Below are positions 1 through 9,221 of a DNA stretch of 64,000 nucleotides, one piece after another; within the stretch, counting starts at the first letter, position 1, and each line of letters begins with the position of its first letter. This DNA is from Carpediemonas membranifera. Lineage: Eukaryota; Fornicata. The notes below the pieces were generated by a model. The model made no database searches. It was not told the origin of the DNA and saw nothing but the letters and a program-made list of their open reading frames with translations. The translations under genes were made by a program, and so were the position numbers. Where the stretch lies: NCBI GenBank assembly GCA_019828565.1, contig JAHDYR010000015.1, positions 124,001 through 188,000 on the forward strand, read 5' to 3'.

Positions 1-120
1 TTTTTTCTGAAAAAGAATACAACTAACCAACTGAGCATTCATCGCTGTGGTTCGTGTACGGCAGTGATTGAAGACGCAGATGCTCTCAAATGATGTCTTC
101 ACTTCGCCTTGATTCTCCAT
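1..120 (-). CDS. possible 5' end of a gene running off the left edge
   Basis: A minus-strand ATG at 120 opens a frame that stays open to the window edge (about 40 codons, beginning MENQGEVKTSFESICVF). Near the edge, GTTAGT followed by a pyrimidine-rich TTCTTTTTCAG could be a tiny intron. There is no recognisable domain and the piece is too short to name. It may equally be a chance open frame. Confidence 0.2.
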   Translation of the reverse strand, partial: MENQGEVKTSFESICVFNHCRTRTTAMNAQLVSCILFQKK

Positions 121-922
121 TCCGTCTCTGGATCGGCCTCTTCTTGGTGCCGAGCTAAACAACATCAATCAGGTGCACCGACGGGACCCTGGAGCGGCAA
201 CAAGGTAAGTCCGCCACCATCTAATGATGTCACATCCTAGCTGTGCGCTACGGCGTCTTCGGACTCGTGGTATTGCATTGGCCTCTGGCCCTTGCTGCAC
301 ACCGGGACATCCGCGCCACCTTACACGGCGCGGAACCCGGCTTCTAGCTAGGAGCGCGCGGGCGGTGTGTGACTGCCGCGCGGACATCAGATGGACCTAG
401 GACAGTGAGCCTAGATGATACACTTGGACGACCCAGCAGCTGCTGGCGGTTGGTGAGTGTATGCGGGAGGGCAAACCCGCGGCGTGGAGCCCCCATCGGA
501 GTCATACCCATGGGGGGTCATTTTCGTCCGAAAATTCCATTTGCCAGAATTGCCATCATGTGATGCGAGTCCGCTCTTGCCGCACAGCTGCGCATTATTC
601 ATCGCTCAACTATCCAAGCGTTGACTTGGCTGCAAGGCGCTTATCGGACCGTTCTTACTTATCGTTTTCTAACAATGTCACCGTTTATTGTCTGCACTAT
701 TGCTGCCCTCCAGGCAAAGCAACACGAACAGCTTTATGATCATTACCACCACTGTGTGGGCTGCCTGCTTCCAGACGCCCCGACTCAGACGTCCGGCCGC
801 AGACGTCCAACTGGGTGCGGCTCAGGCGGACAACGGTGACACATGCGAGGATGGCAGACGAAGGAGAGGGCAAGTCGCCTGTTACTTACCCATCGTTTGT
901 TGCATAAACGGTGATATCCTGA
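121..922. other. no assignable gene; possible exon with intron at 214-240
   Basis: I find no ORF here with convincing codon bias or domain. On the plus strand a GTAAGT ... CCTAG segment of about 27 nt (near 214-240), with a CTAAT that could be a branch point, is followed by a short GC3-rich open stretch to about 345. This may be the 3' exon of a gene or a gene remnant. The rest looks non-coding. Confidence 0.25.
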
Positions 923-2089
923 ATGTCTCCAAATCTGGCGATATGTGTTCGACTTTTCGCAGATTATGTGACGAGTGCTTTCTTGAGTGTTCACTCCATG
1001 CTTGACAATTTGCTCACCGCTGACGCGAATGTCGCAAGTTTGGTTGCTACGATGCTAATGGTTGCTCTAGTTGTGGGCTCTGTGCTCGTTATTGCCCTAT
1101 TTGCTCTTGTTTTGGGCGTCGCTGGCGCCCTTTTTGTCATCGTCATTCTGCTCTATTTCATTGTGGACCAGTTCACTGAGATATTCCGTAGACACGGCCC
1201 TTCTAGGAACGAGAACGTTATGGTTCCGAACAATCCATGCAGGACCCAGCTTGTGCACTATGCAGAGAAGCAAGTGAAGGTCCGGCAACGCATATGCATT
1301 GCTGAGTACCCGCGGAAGGGTTTGGACTATGCGCCGTTCGAGGACGGCGAGATATACACCGGAAAGGTGAAGCCGCTGAAGAGGATGAGCCGCGTGCTCT
1401 GCAGCAAGCTCAACACCCCGGAGCACCAGAGTAGCGCTGCGGCAAGGCTGGCCGCTGCTCATGCCCAGCATATGGCCAACATTATTGGCATCAGTCGCAT
1501 TTACGGGTTCAGTGATTCCAAGAAGGAGAAGGCTCAGTTCATCTTCAAGGAGGAGGCTACCTGCAACCTCGAGGCCAGATTACCAAGCACCAGGTCGTTC
1601 CCCTGGGAGACCCGGCTTCAGATGGCCCGGGATGTAGCGACAACGATGGCCCAGGCGCACGCCCAGGGGTTGACCCACGGCAACCTCTGCGGGACCACAA
1701 TTCTTGTATTTAACGACCACGCCAAGATCGACGACTTCGGAATCGACCCAAAACCTGGCATCAAGGACCTTCGCGCCCACGACGTCGAGCAGTTCGGCCG
1801 TGTGTTCTGGCGTGTGGTCTATCGCAAGCCCATCCCGTACAGCCCTGCCGACATGGTGCTGCCCCCGCCCGAGGGTTGCCCAGAGGTTCTCCACCGCGCA
1901 GTCATGGCATGCGTCTCACCCGAGAAGCCCGACTTCACCACAGTCTGCCGGATTCTCGGCGCTGCCACTCTCAGGTCGGCCCCACCAGCGCAGGTCGGCC
2001 CATACCAGACAGCTCCGCCCCAGCCGATGAACCCGTATGGGTCGCCGTACAGCGGGCAGCCGGGGCCCAACAGCCAATGCCGCGTGTAA
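923..2089 (+). CDS. membrane-anchored pseudokinase-like protein
   Basis: The 388-residue product begins with a strongly hydrophobic region (about residues 45-90, valine/leucine/alanine-rich, one long or two close membrane spans). A second ATG at 998 would start just before this region and is an equally good start. A protein-kinase-like fold follows from about residue 130. THGN replaces the catitalic HRD near residue 251 and the sequence continues to KIDDFG near residue 270, so the metal-binding DFG is kept but the catalytic aspartate of HRD is missing. No glycine-rich ATP loop is evident. The last 40 residues are Pro/Gln/Gly-rich. I infer a membrane-bound pseudokinase with a cytosolic scaffold or signalling role; the partner is unknown. 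Confidence 0.6.
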   Translation: MSPNLAICVRLFADYVTSAFLSVHSMLDNLLTADANVASLVATMLMVALVVGSVLVIALFALVLGVAGALFVIVILLYFIVDQFTEIFRRHGPSRNENVMVPNNPCRTQLVHYAEKQVKVRQRICIAEYPRKGLDYAPFEDGEIYTGKVKPLKRMSRVLCSKLNTPEHQSSAAARLAAAHAQHMANIIGISRIYGFSDSKKEKAQFIFKEEATCNLEARLPSTRSFPWETRLQMARDVATTMAQAHAQGLTHGNLCGTTILVFNDHAKIDDFGIDPKPGIKDLRAHDVEQFGRVFWRVVYRKPIPYSPADMVLPPPEGCPEVLHRAVMACVSPEKPDFTTVCRILGAATLRSAPPAQVGPYQTAPPQPMNPYGSPYSGQPGPNSQCRV

Positions 2090-2292
2090 AAGCAGGAACC
2101 ATTGAAGGCAATGAGGCGTGTGCTTCGGACTAGTGTCTCCAAGCCGATACGAGGGTTGTGCTGCGCAGGATTAGAATTGTTGAGTCCAAAACTCACAGTG
2201 ATCCGAGCAGCATCAGGATCGCAGTGTGGTTCATCATACTCTATCAATCGTGCGCTGCATATCACGCGCGCTGCAGCGCGTGCTTGCTCAAC

Positions 2293-3250
2293 TTAGCAAG
2301 TTAATGATAGCGAGGAAGCACCTCTCTGGGAGTCGTAGTGGAAAGGAGATTGCTCTATCTGATCTGAAGTTGCATCGTAGGTGCACCAAAGGATGTTCTC
2401 GCTGGCGCTCTTATCTCGGTGAGAGAGATTGAGAAGTATGTCTCTCTGCTCGGGATGCCGACGTAGCCGTTCAACGCGCCATGGAGCTCCCTCGCACGCG
2501 GGATTCTGGCAGAGCATGGTGCGGTGTGTGTGCACCACACGTCTGAAGTGTGCTTTGCAGTATGGGCACACGATTGAAGTGCGGAATTCCGAGACCATCG
2601 TGACACTCACGACGACGTTGTGCCGGAGCATGATGCCAGGGAGAGCTCGAGCAAAGTGGCGGTACGGAGCACAGGAGGGAGTGCCGGCGGAACCGAACAG
2701 TGCAGCCACATACGCGACTTCGATGTGAATGGGCTCCGGGGGGCGCCCGCCGAGATCATCCAGGAGTTGACGTCCAGCCCGGGCGAAGTGCTTCAGGCGC
2801 AGACAGTGATTGGCAAAACTCGCACGGCGGAAACACTTTCTCGTCCCCTCGTTGATGATCTGAACGATGTTCTCATGGAGCGGACGCACCCGTTCTAACC
2901 CAGCACGAAGACGGGTCAGGTACCCGGGTGACGCGCGCGAGAGCCAGACCCGGGTGGCTGTGGAGTACTCACCCAACCAGCAGTGCTGCAATTCCAACGT
3001 AGGCTTCCCTGAAGTCCTGGACGAGTGGGGTTATGTCAGGGTCCCTCCACATCGCCAGGTCGCCAATCCACCTGCACCGATCCGCTGCCTTTGCCTTCGA
3101 CACCTTTTGCTGAGCAATGCTGACGATCTGCGCGAGGACCTCCTGGTCGAACAGGTTGACTGTCCTCGGTGGGGTCAACGCGTGCGCAGATGCAAAGACG
3201 CACGCAAGCAGGCAAGTGAATGTGTACTTAGCCTGCGTGAAAGAACGCAT
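2293..3250 (-). pseudogene. Fanzor/TnpB-like RNA-guided nuclease relic (RuvC C-terminal half)
   Basis: Two overlapping minus-strand frames (ATG at 3250 to the stop near 2969; about 2997 to 2293) read as one protein broken by a frame change at about 2970-2997. A GTGAGT at the junction leaves a splice site possible. The C-terminal frame carries the Fanzor/TnpB signature in order: a LRLKHFARAGRQLLDDL helix, an AYVAALFG...GTPSCAPYRHF strand region, MVSEFRTS (RuvC-II glutamate followed by TS), CPYC and CQNPAC (zinc ribbon), then SHRDKSASENIL (the RuvC-III RD..A..NI motif). No DPG-type RuvC-I motif is visible upstream and the total is only about 310 residues, short for Fanzor (usually over 450). 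It is therefore probably truncated or inactive. Fanzors are eukaryotic transposon-associated relatives of Cas12. Confidence 0.6.
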
Positions 3251-3769
3251 GCCGGGTTCAAGGTTTCCTCACCGCGGCGCGTTGTTATCGCCTCCGTTAA
3301 TCTCGCCAATGGCCTTGTTAACGGAAGCCTTCACCTTGGAAGGCATTGGAGTCTATTGAGCTGCATGCATCGATCATTTCTTTTCAGGGTTCATCAGCTG
3401 GCAGCATCCCTCAAAACACAAGAAACCAGCATCATACAACACAAAGCGTCTTTACTACTAGTTACAACCGCTTTCCACTAGTGTCTCTCACAACAGACTA
3501 AGATGACGAAGACGACGACGACATGAGCTTCAGACGCCGGCAATGGACGACAGATGAGCGCGTAACAGACGAGCACAGACGCGAAAGAAGACAGCAGCGT
3601 TCGACACAGACGACGCATCTTTTCGTGCAGACCGACGACTGAAAGCACGAAAGCCCGATGGTACAGACGAGGGCTGAAGTGGGCGAGTGGAGGTAGTGTG
3701 CTGCGCAGGAGACCACGAGGGTGAATACATAAACTGCACATAGCGCGCTATTACTTTCCAGCTACCACG
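3251..3769. other. intergenic; one short minus-strand open frame
   Basis: No gene is assigned. On the minus strand an ATG at 3346 opens a 25-codon, lysine-rich frame (MPSKVKASVNKAIGEING...) ending at a TGA that overlaps a GTGAGG. This could be a 5' exon of the Fanzor-like locus downstream, but I could not find an acceptor that keeps the frame. The stretch 3480-3740 is purine-rich on plus with repeated GACGA and shows no coding signal. Confidence 0.25.
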
Positions 3770-5125
3770 ATGGTCCGCCTGATTTTGAAACCTTTAACCG
3801 ATGATTGTGAGGAATTTGTCATTGAGCAAGGAAAGACAGAGACCATCGGCCGCCAGAAGGCTGGTATTGCCTCGAAACGCGTCTCCCGTAACCACATGGA
3901 GATCCAATTCACTTCAGAGGGGCAGATTTTTATCAACCGGCTTGGCGCCAATCCATCCGAGCTTGATGGCGAGATTCTTCCCCGTAACGAGGAGACTGAA
4001 GCCGGCTTTGGCCAGACTCTCGCCATACTACGCGGGGAGATGCAGTTCAAGCTCACCGTAGACCCTCCGCCAGAGGAAGACGAGGATACGGAGGTTGAGG
4101 AGGATGCCGCCGCTGTCAGCGTCGCCGCCGTCTCCAAGAAGGCCAAGCAGACGAGCAAACGAGCCAAGGTGAACGACAACGACGACTGGAAGCCCGGTCA
4201 GCATGGGCGGGACGCGGACCTGTCCGACTTTGTAGTGAGCGACGACGAGGTCGAGGAGGTCTCGGACTACTCGCCCCGGTCGCCGCGGACACAGACGGTT
4301 GACGGCAAGCCCGTGTGCAAGTACGGCAAGGGCTGCTACAGAAAGAACCCCGTGCACTTCCAGGAGTTCGCCCACCCCTGGCTGGACGACGAGCAGGATA
4401 AGATGACGGTGCTCTCCCACAAGGATCTCAAGGGGGCCAGGGGACAGGCCAAGAGCCAGAGCCAGCGCGTGCCTCTCTCAGAGTCGCAGACAGACGGGTT
4501 TACATCCCCAGCCTCACCCACGATCAAGCCGGCCGCCGGGCCCAAGCTGTCGCTCAAGCCCCGGTCGCAGCCGAGGCCCAAGACACCCCCGCCCCAGCCA
4601 GTCCCCCAGAGGACGGAACACACCGTATTAGCACTCAAGGAGAACGCTAAGAAGCCTGTGGAGGTCCGGACCAGCACGGGACCCAGGGAGACCAGGGGCA
4701 CCGTCGCCGTGGAGGCCGGGGCCACCGTGATCGTCGTGCCCGCGGGCCCGCGCTTGGACGAGACGGTCTCATTCTCCACTGAGCTTGCGGCGATCGGGCT
4801 GAAGCCCATCGTAGTGACCAAATCGACTCCCCCCGAAGTCGACGGTGTTTCCTTCCGACCAGGTCCGATTCGGTCAATCCGTGGGTCAACGCTGGTCCTC
4901 CCGTTATCCGGCATGGGCATGCTTGGCTTCGACCCCGTCTCTCTCGAGCTGGCGGCCATGCTCCCCCAGCTGCCCGGAGCCGCGGGGGAGGAGGTCTCCG
5001 TCGTCTCTGCCGTCGGGTCGCATATTCACACCGAGTGCGGGGTTAGCGCGCTCTTTGGGGCGGTGGACGGAGCTAGGAAGGGCTATGGCGCCGTGTTGGA
5101 GGCGATTAAGAAGGCCTTGGCGTGA
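3770..5125 (+). CDS. FHA + PBZ zinc finger protein (APLF-like DNA-damage factor)
   Basis: The N-terminal 100 residues resemble a forkhead-associated domain, with GRQKAGIASKRVSRNHMEI matching the phosphopeptide-binding GR...SR.H core. A basic/acidic linker follows, then a PBZ finger at about residues 180-206 (CKYGKGCYRKNPVHFQEFAHP). This fits the C-x5-C-x6-H-x5-H poly(ADP-ribose)-binding pattern exactly. A low-complexity Ser/Pro region precedes a C-terminal 140-residue globular part that might be a macro-like fold (not certain). FHA plus PBZ is the layout of APLF and CHFR, which read phospho- and PAR-marks at DNA breaks; no RING is seen, so APLF-like is preferred. The product is probably nuclear. 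Confidence 0.75.
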   Translation: MVRLILKPLTDDCEEFVIEQGKTETIGRQKAGIASKRVSRNHMEIQFTSEGQIFINRLGANPSELDGEILPRNEETEAGFGQTLAILRGEMQFKLTVDPPPEEDEDTEVEEDAAAVSVAAVSKKAKQTSKRAKVNDNDDWKPGQHGRDADLSDFVVSDDEVEEVSDYSPRSPRTQTVDGKPVCKYGKGCYRKNPVHFQEFAHPWLDDEQDKMTVLSHKDLKGARGQAKSQSQRVPLSESQTDGFTSPASPTIKPAAGPKLSLKPRSQPRPKTPPPQPVPQRTEHTVLALKENAKKPVEVRTSTGPRETRGTVAVEAGATVIVVPAGPRLDETVSFSTELAAIGLKPIVVTKSTPPEVDGVSFRPGPIRSIRGSTLVLPLSGMGMLGFDPVSLELAAMLPQLPGAAGEEVSVVSAVGSHIHTECGVSALFGAVDGARKGYGAVLEAIKKALA

Positions 5126-5210
5126 TTTGATTCACTCAAATAAAGAGTGCGCCGGCCGCCAGTCTGCAAAGTGCTTACAGAGGCGAGTAAATCATGGGCT
5201 GGGGTCGAAT

Positions 5211-5235
5211 CAGCGAATCGTAATTAGATTCGCTG
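5211..5235. repeat. 9-bp-stem inverted repeat in convergent 3' region
   Basis: CAGCGAATC, a 7-nt spacer, then GATTCGCTG form a perfect 9-bp stem. It lies between two convergent genes (ends at 5125 and 5346). It could be a 3'-UTR hairpin or a small repeat remnant; nothing else is seen in this 220-bp gap. Confidence 0.5.
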
Positions 5236-5345
5236 GCTGTCGAATAGGCGCCACACCAGTGACACGCGACACTGTAACGCAACTCGGTTCAAAAAAGTTT
5301 ATATCTAGCCATAACCTATTATAACGCCCCAGCTGGCCCCATCCT

Positions 5346-5645
5346 CTAGCTCCGGAGCCGGAGCTCGACGTCCTGGGCCCGGTCAGTGAGGAAGGCGGCG
5401 TTGGTGAGGAGGATGTCCAGCTCGGCGGTGTCGAAGTCCGCAATGATCTTCGAAGAGTGCTCTGTAACGAGTGTTGCGCTTGTGGCATCCAGTTCCCGCT
5501 CATTGTTGGCAATTGAGATGTCCTTGATCAAAGGGATGTTCTTCTCAATGTTTTCACCAACTCTGAAGAGTCCAACGCTCGGGACCTCATACATGCTTCT
5601 CAATCCTTCGTGGATTGCATTCAATCCTGTCTGAAAGCTCGCCAT
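5346..5645 (-). CDS. BORCS8/MEF2BNB-like small protein
   Basis: This 99-residue protein starts at ATG 5645, 58 bp from the divergent dehydrogenase start, so the two probably share a bidirectional promoter. The segment PSVGLFRVGENIEKNIPLI resembles the PSVALYRLQEHV..SLPEL core of BORC subunit 8, and the length and helical nature also fit. BORC links lysosomes to kinesin through Arl8. The similarity is by eye over about 70 residues, so the family call is tentative; a generic short coiled-coil protein is the alternative. Confidence 0.5.
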   Translation of the reverse strand: MASFQTGLNAIHEGLRSMYEVPSVGLFRVGENIEKNIPLIKDISIANNERELDATSATLVTEHSSKIIADFDTAELDILLTNAAFLTDRAQDVELRLRS

Positions 5646-5703
5646 CGTGTCGATTCTTCTTTGGATCGTGTCTTGACGCTTGTTGAAATACCAGAACGAA
5701 GAA

Positions 5704-6920
5704 ATGCCTGCTCAACACGTTGCAAAGAGTATCAAGGAAGGAGAGGTTTATTGGACCGAGTTTGATTTCCTGGAGTCCTTCATGCAGGACGCTTTCCAGC
5801 GTATCGGTGTCCCCGAGGAGGATGCCAAGACTTGTGCCGACATCCTCATCCAGGCGGACAAGCGCGGTGTTGACAGCCACGGTGTTGGCCGTTTCAAGAC
5901 CATCTACTACGGTACGTCCCTTTGTCCGTTTCATGCATTCATTCATTGAACTTGATCCGGCTCCATCCACCTCACACAGACCGCATCGTCCACCAGAAGA
6001 TCCAGCAGGCCGTCACCGAGTTCGAGATCGTCAAGGACTTCGCTGCCACCGCCGTCGTAGACGGGCACCACGGTATGGGCATGCCCATCTCTAAGCGCTG
6101 TATGCAGATGGCCATCGACAAGGCACGCCAGTACGGCGTCGGCGTCGTCGTCACCCGCAACAGCACGCACTACGGCTACGCTGCCGCCTACCCCCTCATG
6201 GCTGTCGAGCAGGGCATGATCGGCCTCACTGCCACCAACGCGCGCCCCTCGATCCCCCCGACCCACGGCGTGGAGAACATGCTTGGCACCAACCCCATGT
6301 GCTTCGGCTTCCCCACCGACGACGGCATCCCATTCACCAACGACTACGCCACGTCCATCATCCAGCGCGGCCGCATCGAGAAGTATGCCCGCGACGGGGT
6401 CGCCGTGCCGCCCGGCCTCGTCATCGGGCCGGACGGGTCCTACCTCACCGACCCTGCCGACATCCTCAAGAAGCTCGTCTCTGGCGAGGCCGCCTGCTGC
6501 CCCATCGGCGGGTCCGGCGAAGAGACTGGCGGGTACAAGGGCTACGGGTTCGCTACCGTCGTCGAGGTGCTCTCCGCCTCCCTCCAGCAGGGCGCGTTCC
6601 TCAAGGCTCTGACGAACCTCGACACTGAGGGCAACCTCAAACCCTACGCCCTCGGCCACTTCTTCATGGCGATTGACATCTCCAAGTTCTGCGACGTGGA
6701 ACTGTTCAAGAAGACCACCGGGGATATCATGCGCGAGCTGAGGAATAGCAAGAAGGCTCCTGGTGCCGACCGCATCTACACTTGCGGCGAGAAGGAGATT
6801 GACGCCACCCACGAGCGTGAGGGCAAGGGAGCTCCCATCGGCCGCGTCCTTCAGCAGCAGCTCAACGAGGTCAAGAAGGACCTTGGCATGGATGACTACG
6901 TGTTCCCCTGGGAGGAGTAA
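5704..6920 (+). CDS. malate/L-lactate dehydrogenase, Ldh2/YlbC family (one intron)
   Basis: Exon 1 is 5704-5911 and exon 2 is 5980-6920, giving 382 residues. The 68-nt intron (5912-5979) has GTACGT at the donor and CACACAG at the acceptor and splits a GAC codon; translating through it breaks the protein at RFKTIYY. After splicing, the conserved family core is continuous: DSHGVGRF, VVDGHHGMG, NSTHYGYAAAYP (with the conserved His) and LGTNP. This family is an NAD(P)-dependent 2-hydroxyacid dehydrogenase distinct from classical MDH/LDH and is common in bacteria and anaerobic protists. The start was chosen at the first ATG in frame. The role is probably cytosolic redox balance (pyruvate/oxaloacetate reduction); the substrate cannot be read from sequence. 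It ends GAGTAAAG, possibly containing the polyadenylation signal. Confidence 0.88.
5912..5979 (+). other. spliceosomal intron of the dehydrogenase gene
   Basis: GTACGT...CACACAG, 68 nt. It restores the conserved reading frame between the two dehydrogenase exons, so it is supported by protein-family continuity and not by consensus alone. Confidence 0.85.
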
Positions 6921-7205
6921 AGCTAGTTTTGAACGCTGTTTATTTATTTCGGCGCTCCTGCCTGACATGGCCCCGAGTTAGTCGGTTCATGATGCCGTGC
7001 TGAGCATATGAGGTAGCCTGCGGGGCCGGTCTTGACGCGGAGGTCGACCCGGCCGGTTTGACAACTTGGGATCCCAGAGAACGAAGAAGAAGAGGCCAGA
7101 CCGATATTCCGCAGGAGTAGCCCCACACAGGCCCAGGGCGCTCCTATCGGCGGGGTCTTGTGTGATTACTGATGGATTGATCGATTCGAATTTCGACATT
7201 CATCC
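6921..7205. other. intergenic region, nothing recognised
   Basis: This 285-bp stretch between two same-strand genes contains only short frames without codon bias. Confidence 0.4.
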
Positions 7206-9137
7206 ATGCATCTCAGTGTAGCGCCTCCTCCAGGCTCAGCAAGCAACGAACCATTCCAAATAGAGGTATCAAACGATGCTAACTGCGGCGTGATCCGCGA
7301 GGCGATTCGTGGACACCTTAACAGCTCGCAAGACTTTCATATGATTCACCAGGGACAGCAGCTTCGCGACGAGACGCCAATCAGCCAAACTCGGCTTCAG
7401 GAAGGCGATCGCATTCACACGGTCACCCGGTTCATCCCCTCGTCGCGCCAGGCGGAGACGGGGCCGATGACACCACCCGCTGCCCCAGCAGGCCCGGATG
7501 GCGAACGCGTGGCCCATGTAACGTTCCAGATGCCCACCGGATCCGACCAGACACCGCAACGCGTAATTGAGGGTCTGATGGCCAACATTGGCAACGCATT
7601 CCGCGGCATGCCCAACGCGAACGTCATGAATCTAGGCCCAGGCATGTTTGGGGTCGGGAACTTCGGCCTCCCCGGCACACAGCAGCAGACGCCCGCCGCC
7701 GCCCAGTCCGGTGCGGACGTGGCCGTCGAGGTGGCTGCAACCCGCACTGGCGACGCGCAGCACAACGTCAGCGTCGACGGTGCACCCATCATGCGTCAGC
7801 TGTCCCAGGCCTTCCCCAACATGCCTGCTGCTGCGACCACCCGCCAGGCCCTCGACAACACGATCGTCGCCCTGACGGCCGTCACTCGTGACCTCGAGCG
7901 GCTGTCCGCGCAGCTCGGTGTCCATGACGTCGACCCATCCGTTGACTCAGCCCGCTCCGTGGAGCAGTCCGCCGGGGCCGCCGTCCAGAAACTGAAGCAC
8001 GTCGGTACGGCGGCGCTGCTGCTGCACAACCAGCTCTGGCACACAGGCCCACAGGTCACCGCCCCGGAGAACGCGGACGCCCGCTGGCTCGACACGACCG
8101 GCCGTGCGCTGGCATCCCGCGTGCAGACGATGCTGCAGACGGACAGCCCCGACCGTGTCGTCCGGGCCCGAGTCCGCATGACGTTCGCGGGCCCCCAGCC
8201 CCAGCCCCAGAGCGAGTCGCAGCAGCAGCCGCAGTCGCAACCCCAGCAGCAGCAGCGGGTCGGCGTGGTGGACCAGCTGCTGGCCGCCGTCCTCGCTGCA
8301 GTGCCGTTCCCGTCGCTGATCCAGGTGCTGTCTGCGGGCCACCTCGCCGTCGTCCCCACGGGCAACGCCGCCCAGCCCGCTATCCGCGAGATCCTTGCCA
8401 CCCACCCCGACCTCGTTGCCGCGGTAAGGGAGGACTTCGAGTCGGACCTGGACCCGGGTGCCCTGGGCCAGGTGCCCCCCGAGGACATAGAGACCCTCTC
8501 GAGGCACGCTGTCAACGCCGTCGTCTCCATGGTGCAGGCGATTGCGGCGGCCGAGGTCTCTGCTGCCACAGAGGTCCAGTGCGGCGCCACGTTCTTCGAC
8601 TACATCCTCGCCGGCCAGGCGGAGCCCACCGTCGTCAGCATCGCCGGGCGCCACCTATTCGGTCTCATTGTCCGCCTCGCTCACGATGCCCCGCGCCTCT
8701 TTGAGAACCAGGACCTCCTCGCGGTCGTGCTGGGCGGCTTCCTCGGCTCTGACCAGCGGGATCTGTCAGCCGCCACGGGCCTCGTCGTCCGGGCGTTCCA
8801 GGACTTCCTCGCCCGTCTCCACGAGCGGGGCGTCACCGTGGACCACCCGATCGCCCAGTTCGGGTCGGAGCCTTGCCCCATCCCTACCTTGCGGCGCGAG
8901 CCTGAATCTGAACCTCAGCCCGAGCCCGAGCCTGAGGAGCTTGTGGCCGAGGACGAGGACGTCGATATGACGCCAGTACAGGAGCCCCCTGCCCCTGCTG
9001 CTGAGACAGACGTGTATTCGTGTCTGACGGCGGACGAGCGTTCAGTGTGGGAGCCGGCCGTCGAGGCGGACCGTGCGCTGATGGCCGGGCAGGATCACCC
9101 TGCGGGCAGCCGCATATACCAGACGGGGAAGGAGTAA
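7206..9137 (+). CDS. ubiquitin-like domain protein, BAG6/Scythe-like
   Basis: The 643-residue protein has an N-terminal ubiquitin-like fold at about residues 14-75 (FQIEVSNDANCGVIREAI..., MIHQGQQLRDETPISQTRLQEGDRIHTV), containing the typical hydrophobic patch after the GQQL turn. A long Ala/Gln/Pro-rich helical body follows with a PQPQ/QQQ stretch (about 335-355). The acidic Pro/Glu-rich region near 555-600 leads to a short conserved-looking C-terminus (LTADERSVWEPAVEAD...). UBL plus a proline-rich body plus this tail resembles BAG6, a chaperone for mislocalised and tail-anchored proteins; ubiquilin is less likely because no STI1 repeats or UBA are seen. It is probably cytosolic or nuclear. 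Confidence 0.55.
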   Translation: MHLSVAPPPGSASNEPFQIEVSNDANCGVIREAIRGHLNSSQDFHMIHQGQQLRDETPISQTRLQEGDRIHTVTRFIPSSRQAETGPMTPPAAPAGPDGERVAHVTFQMPTGSDQTPQRVIEGLMANIGNAFRGMPNANVMNLGPGMFGVGNFGLPGTQQQTPAAAQSGADVAVEVAATRTGDAQHNVSVDGAPIMRQLSQAFPNMPAAATTRQALDNTIVALTAVTRDLERLSAQLGVHDVDPSVDSARSVEQSAGAAVQKLKHVGTAALLLHNQLWHTGPQVTAPENADARWLDTTGRALASRVQTMLQTDSPDRVVRARVRMTFAGPQPQPQSESQQQPQSQPQQQQRVGVVDQLLAAVLAAVPFPSLIQVLSAGHLAVVPTGNAAQPAIREILATHPDLVAAVREDFESDLDPGALGQVPPEDIETLSRHAVNAVVSMVQAIAAAEVSAATEVQCGATFFDYILAGQAEPTVVSIAGRHLFGLIVRLAHDAPRLFENQDLLAVVLGGFLGSDQRDLSAATGLVVRAFQDFLARLHERGVTVDHPIAQFGSEPCPIPTLRREPESEPQPEPEPEELVAEDEDVDMTPVQEPPAPAAETDVYSCLTADERSVWEPAVEADRALMAGQDHPAGSRIYQTGKE

Positions 9138-9221
9138 AGGATCTTTAGAGTGGTTCTTGCACTATTTCGAGCGTCGACGTCAAGTGCTCTATTCTGCACA
9201 ATTGTCGGGCGACAGAGCGGC

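Noticed and set aside
5943-6968. 341-codon minus-strand open frame across the dehydrogenase
   Set aside because: Shadow of the GC3-rich plus-strand gene; Val/Asp/Gly-rich composition without a domain, while the plus-strand protein has conserved family motifs.
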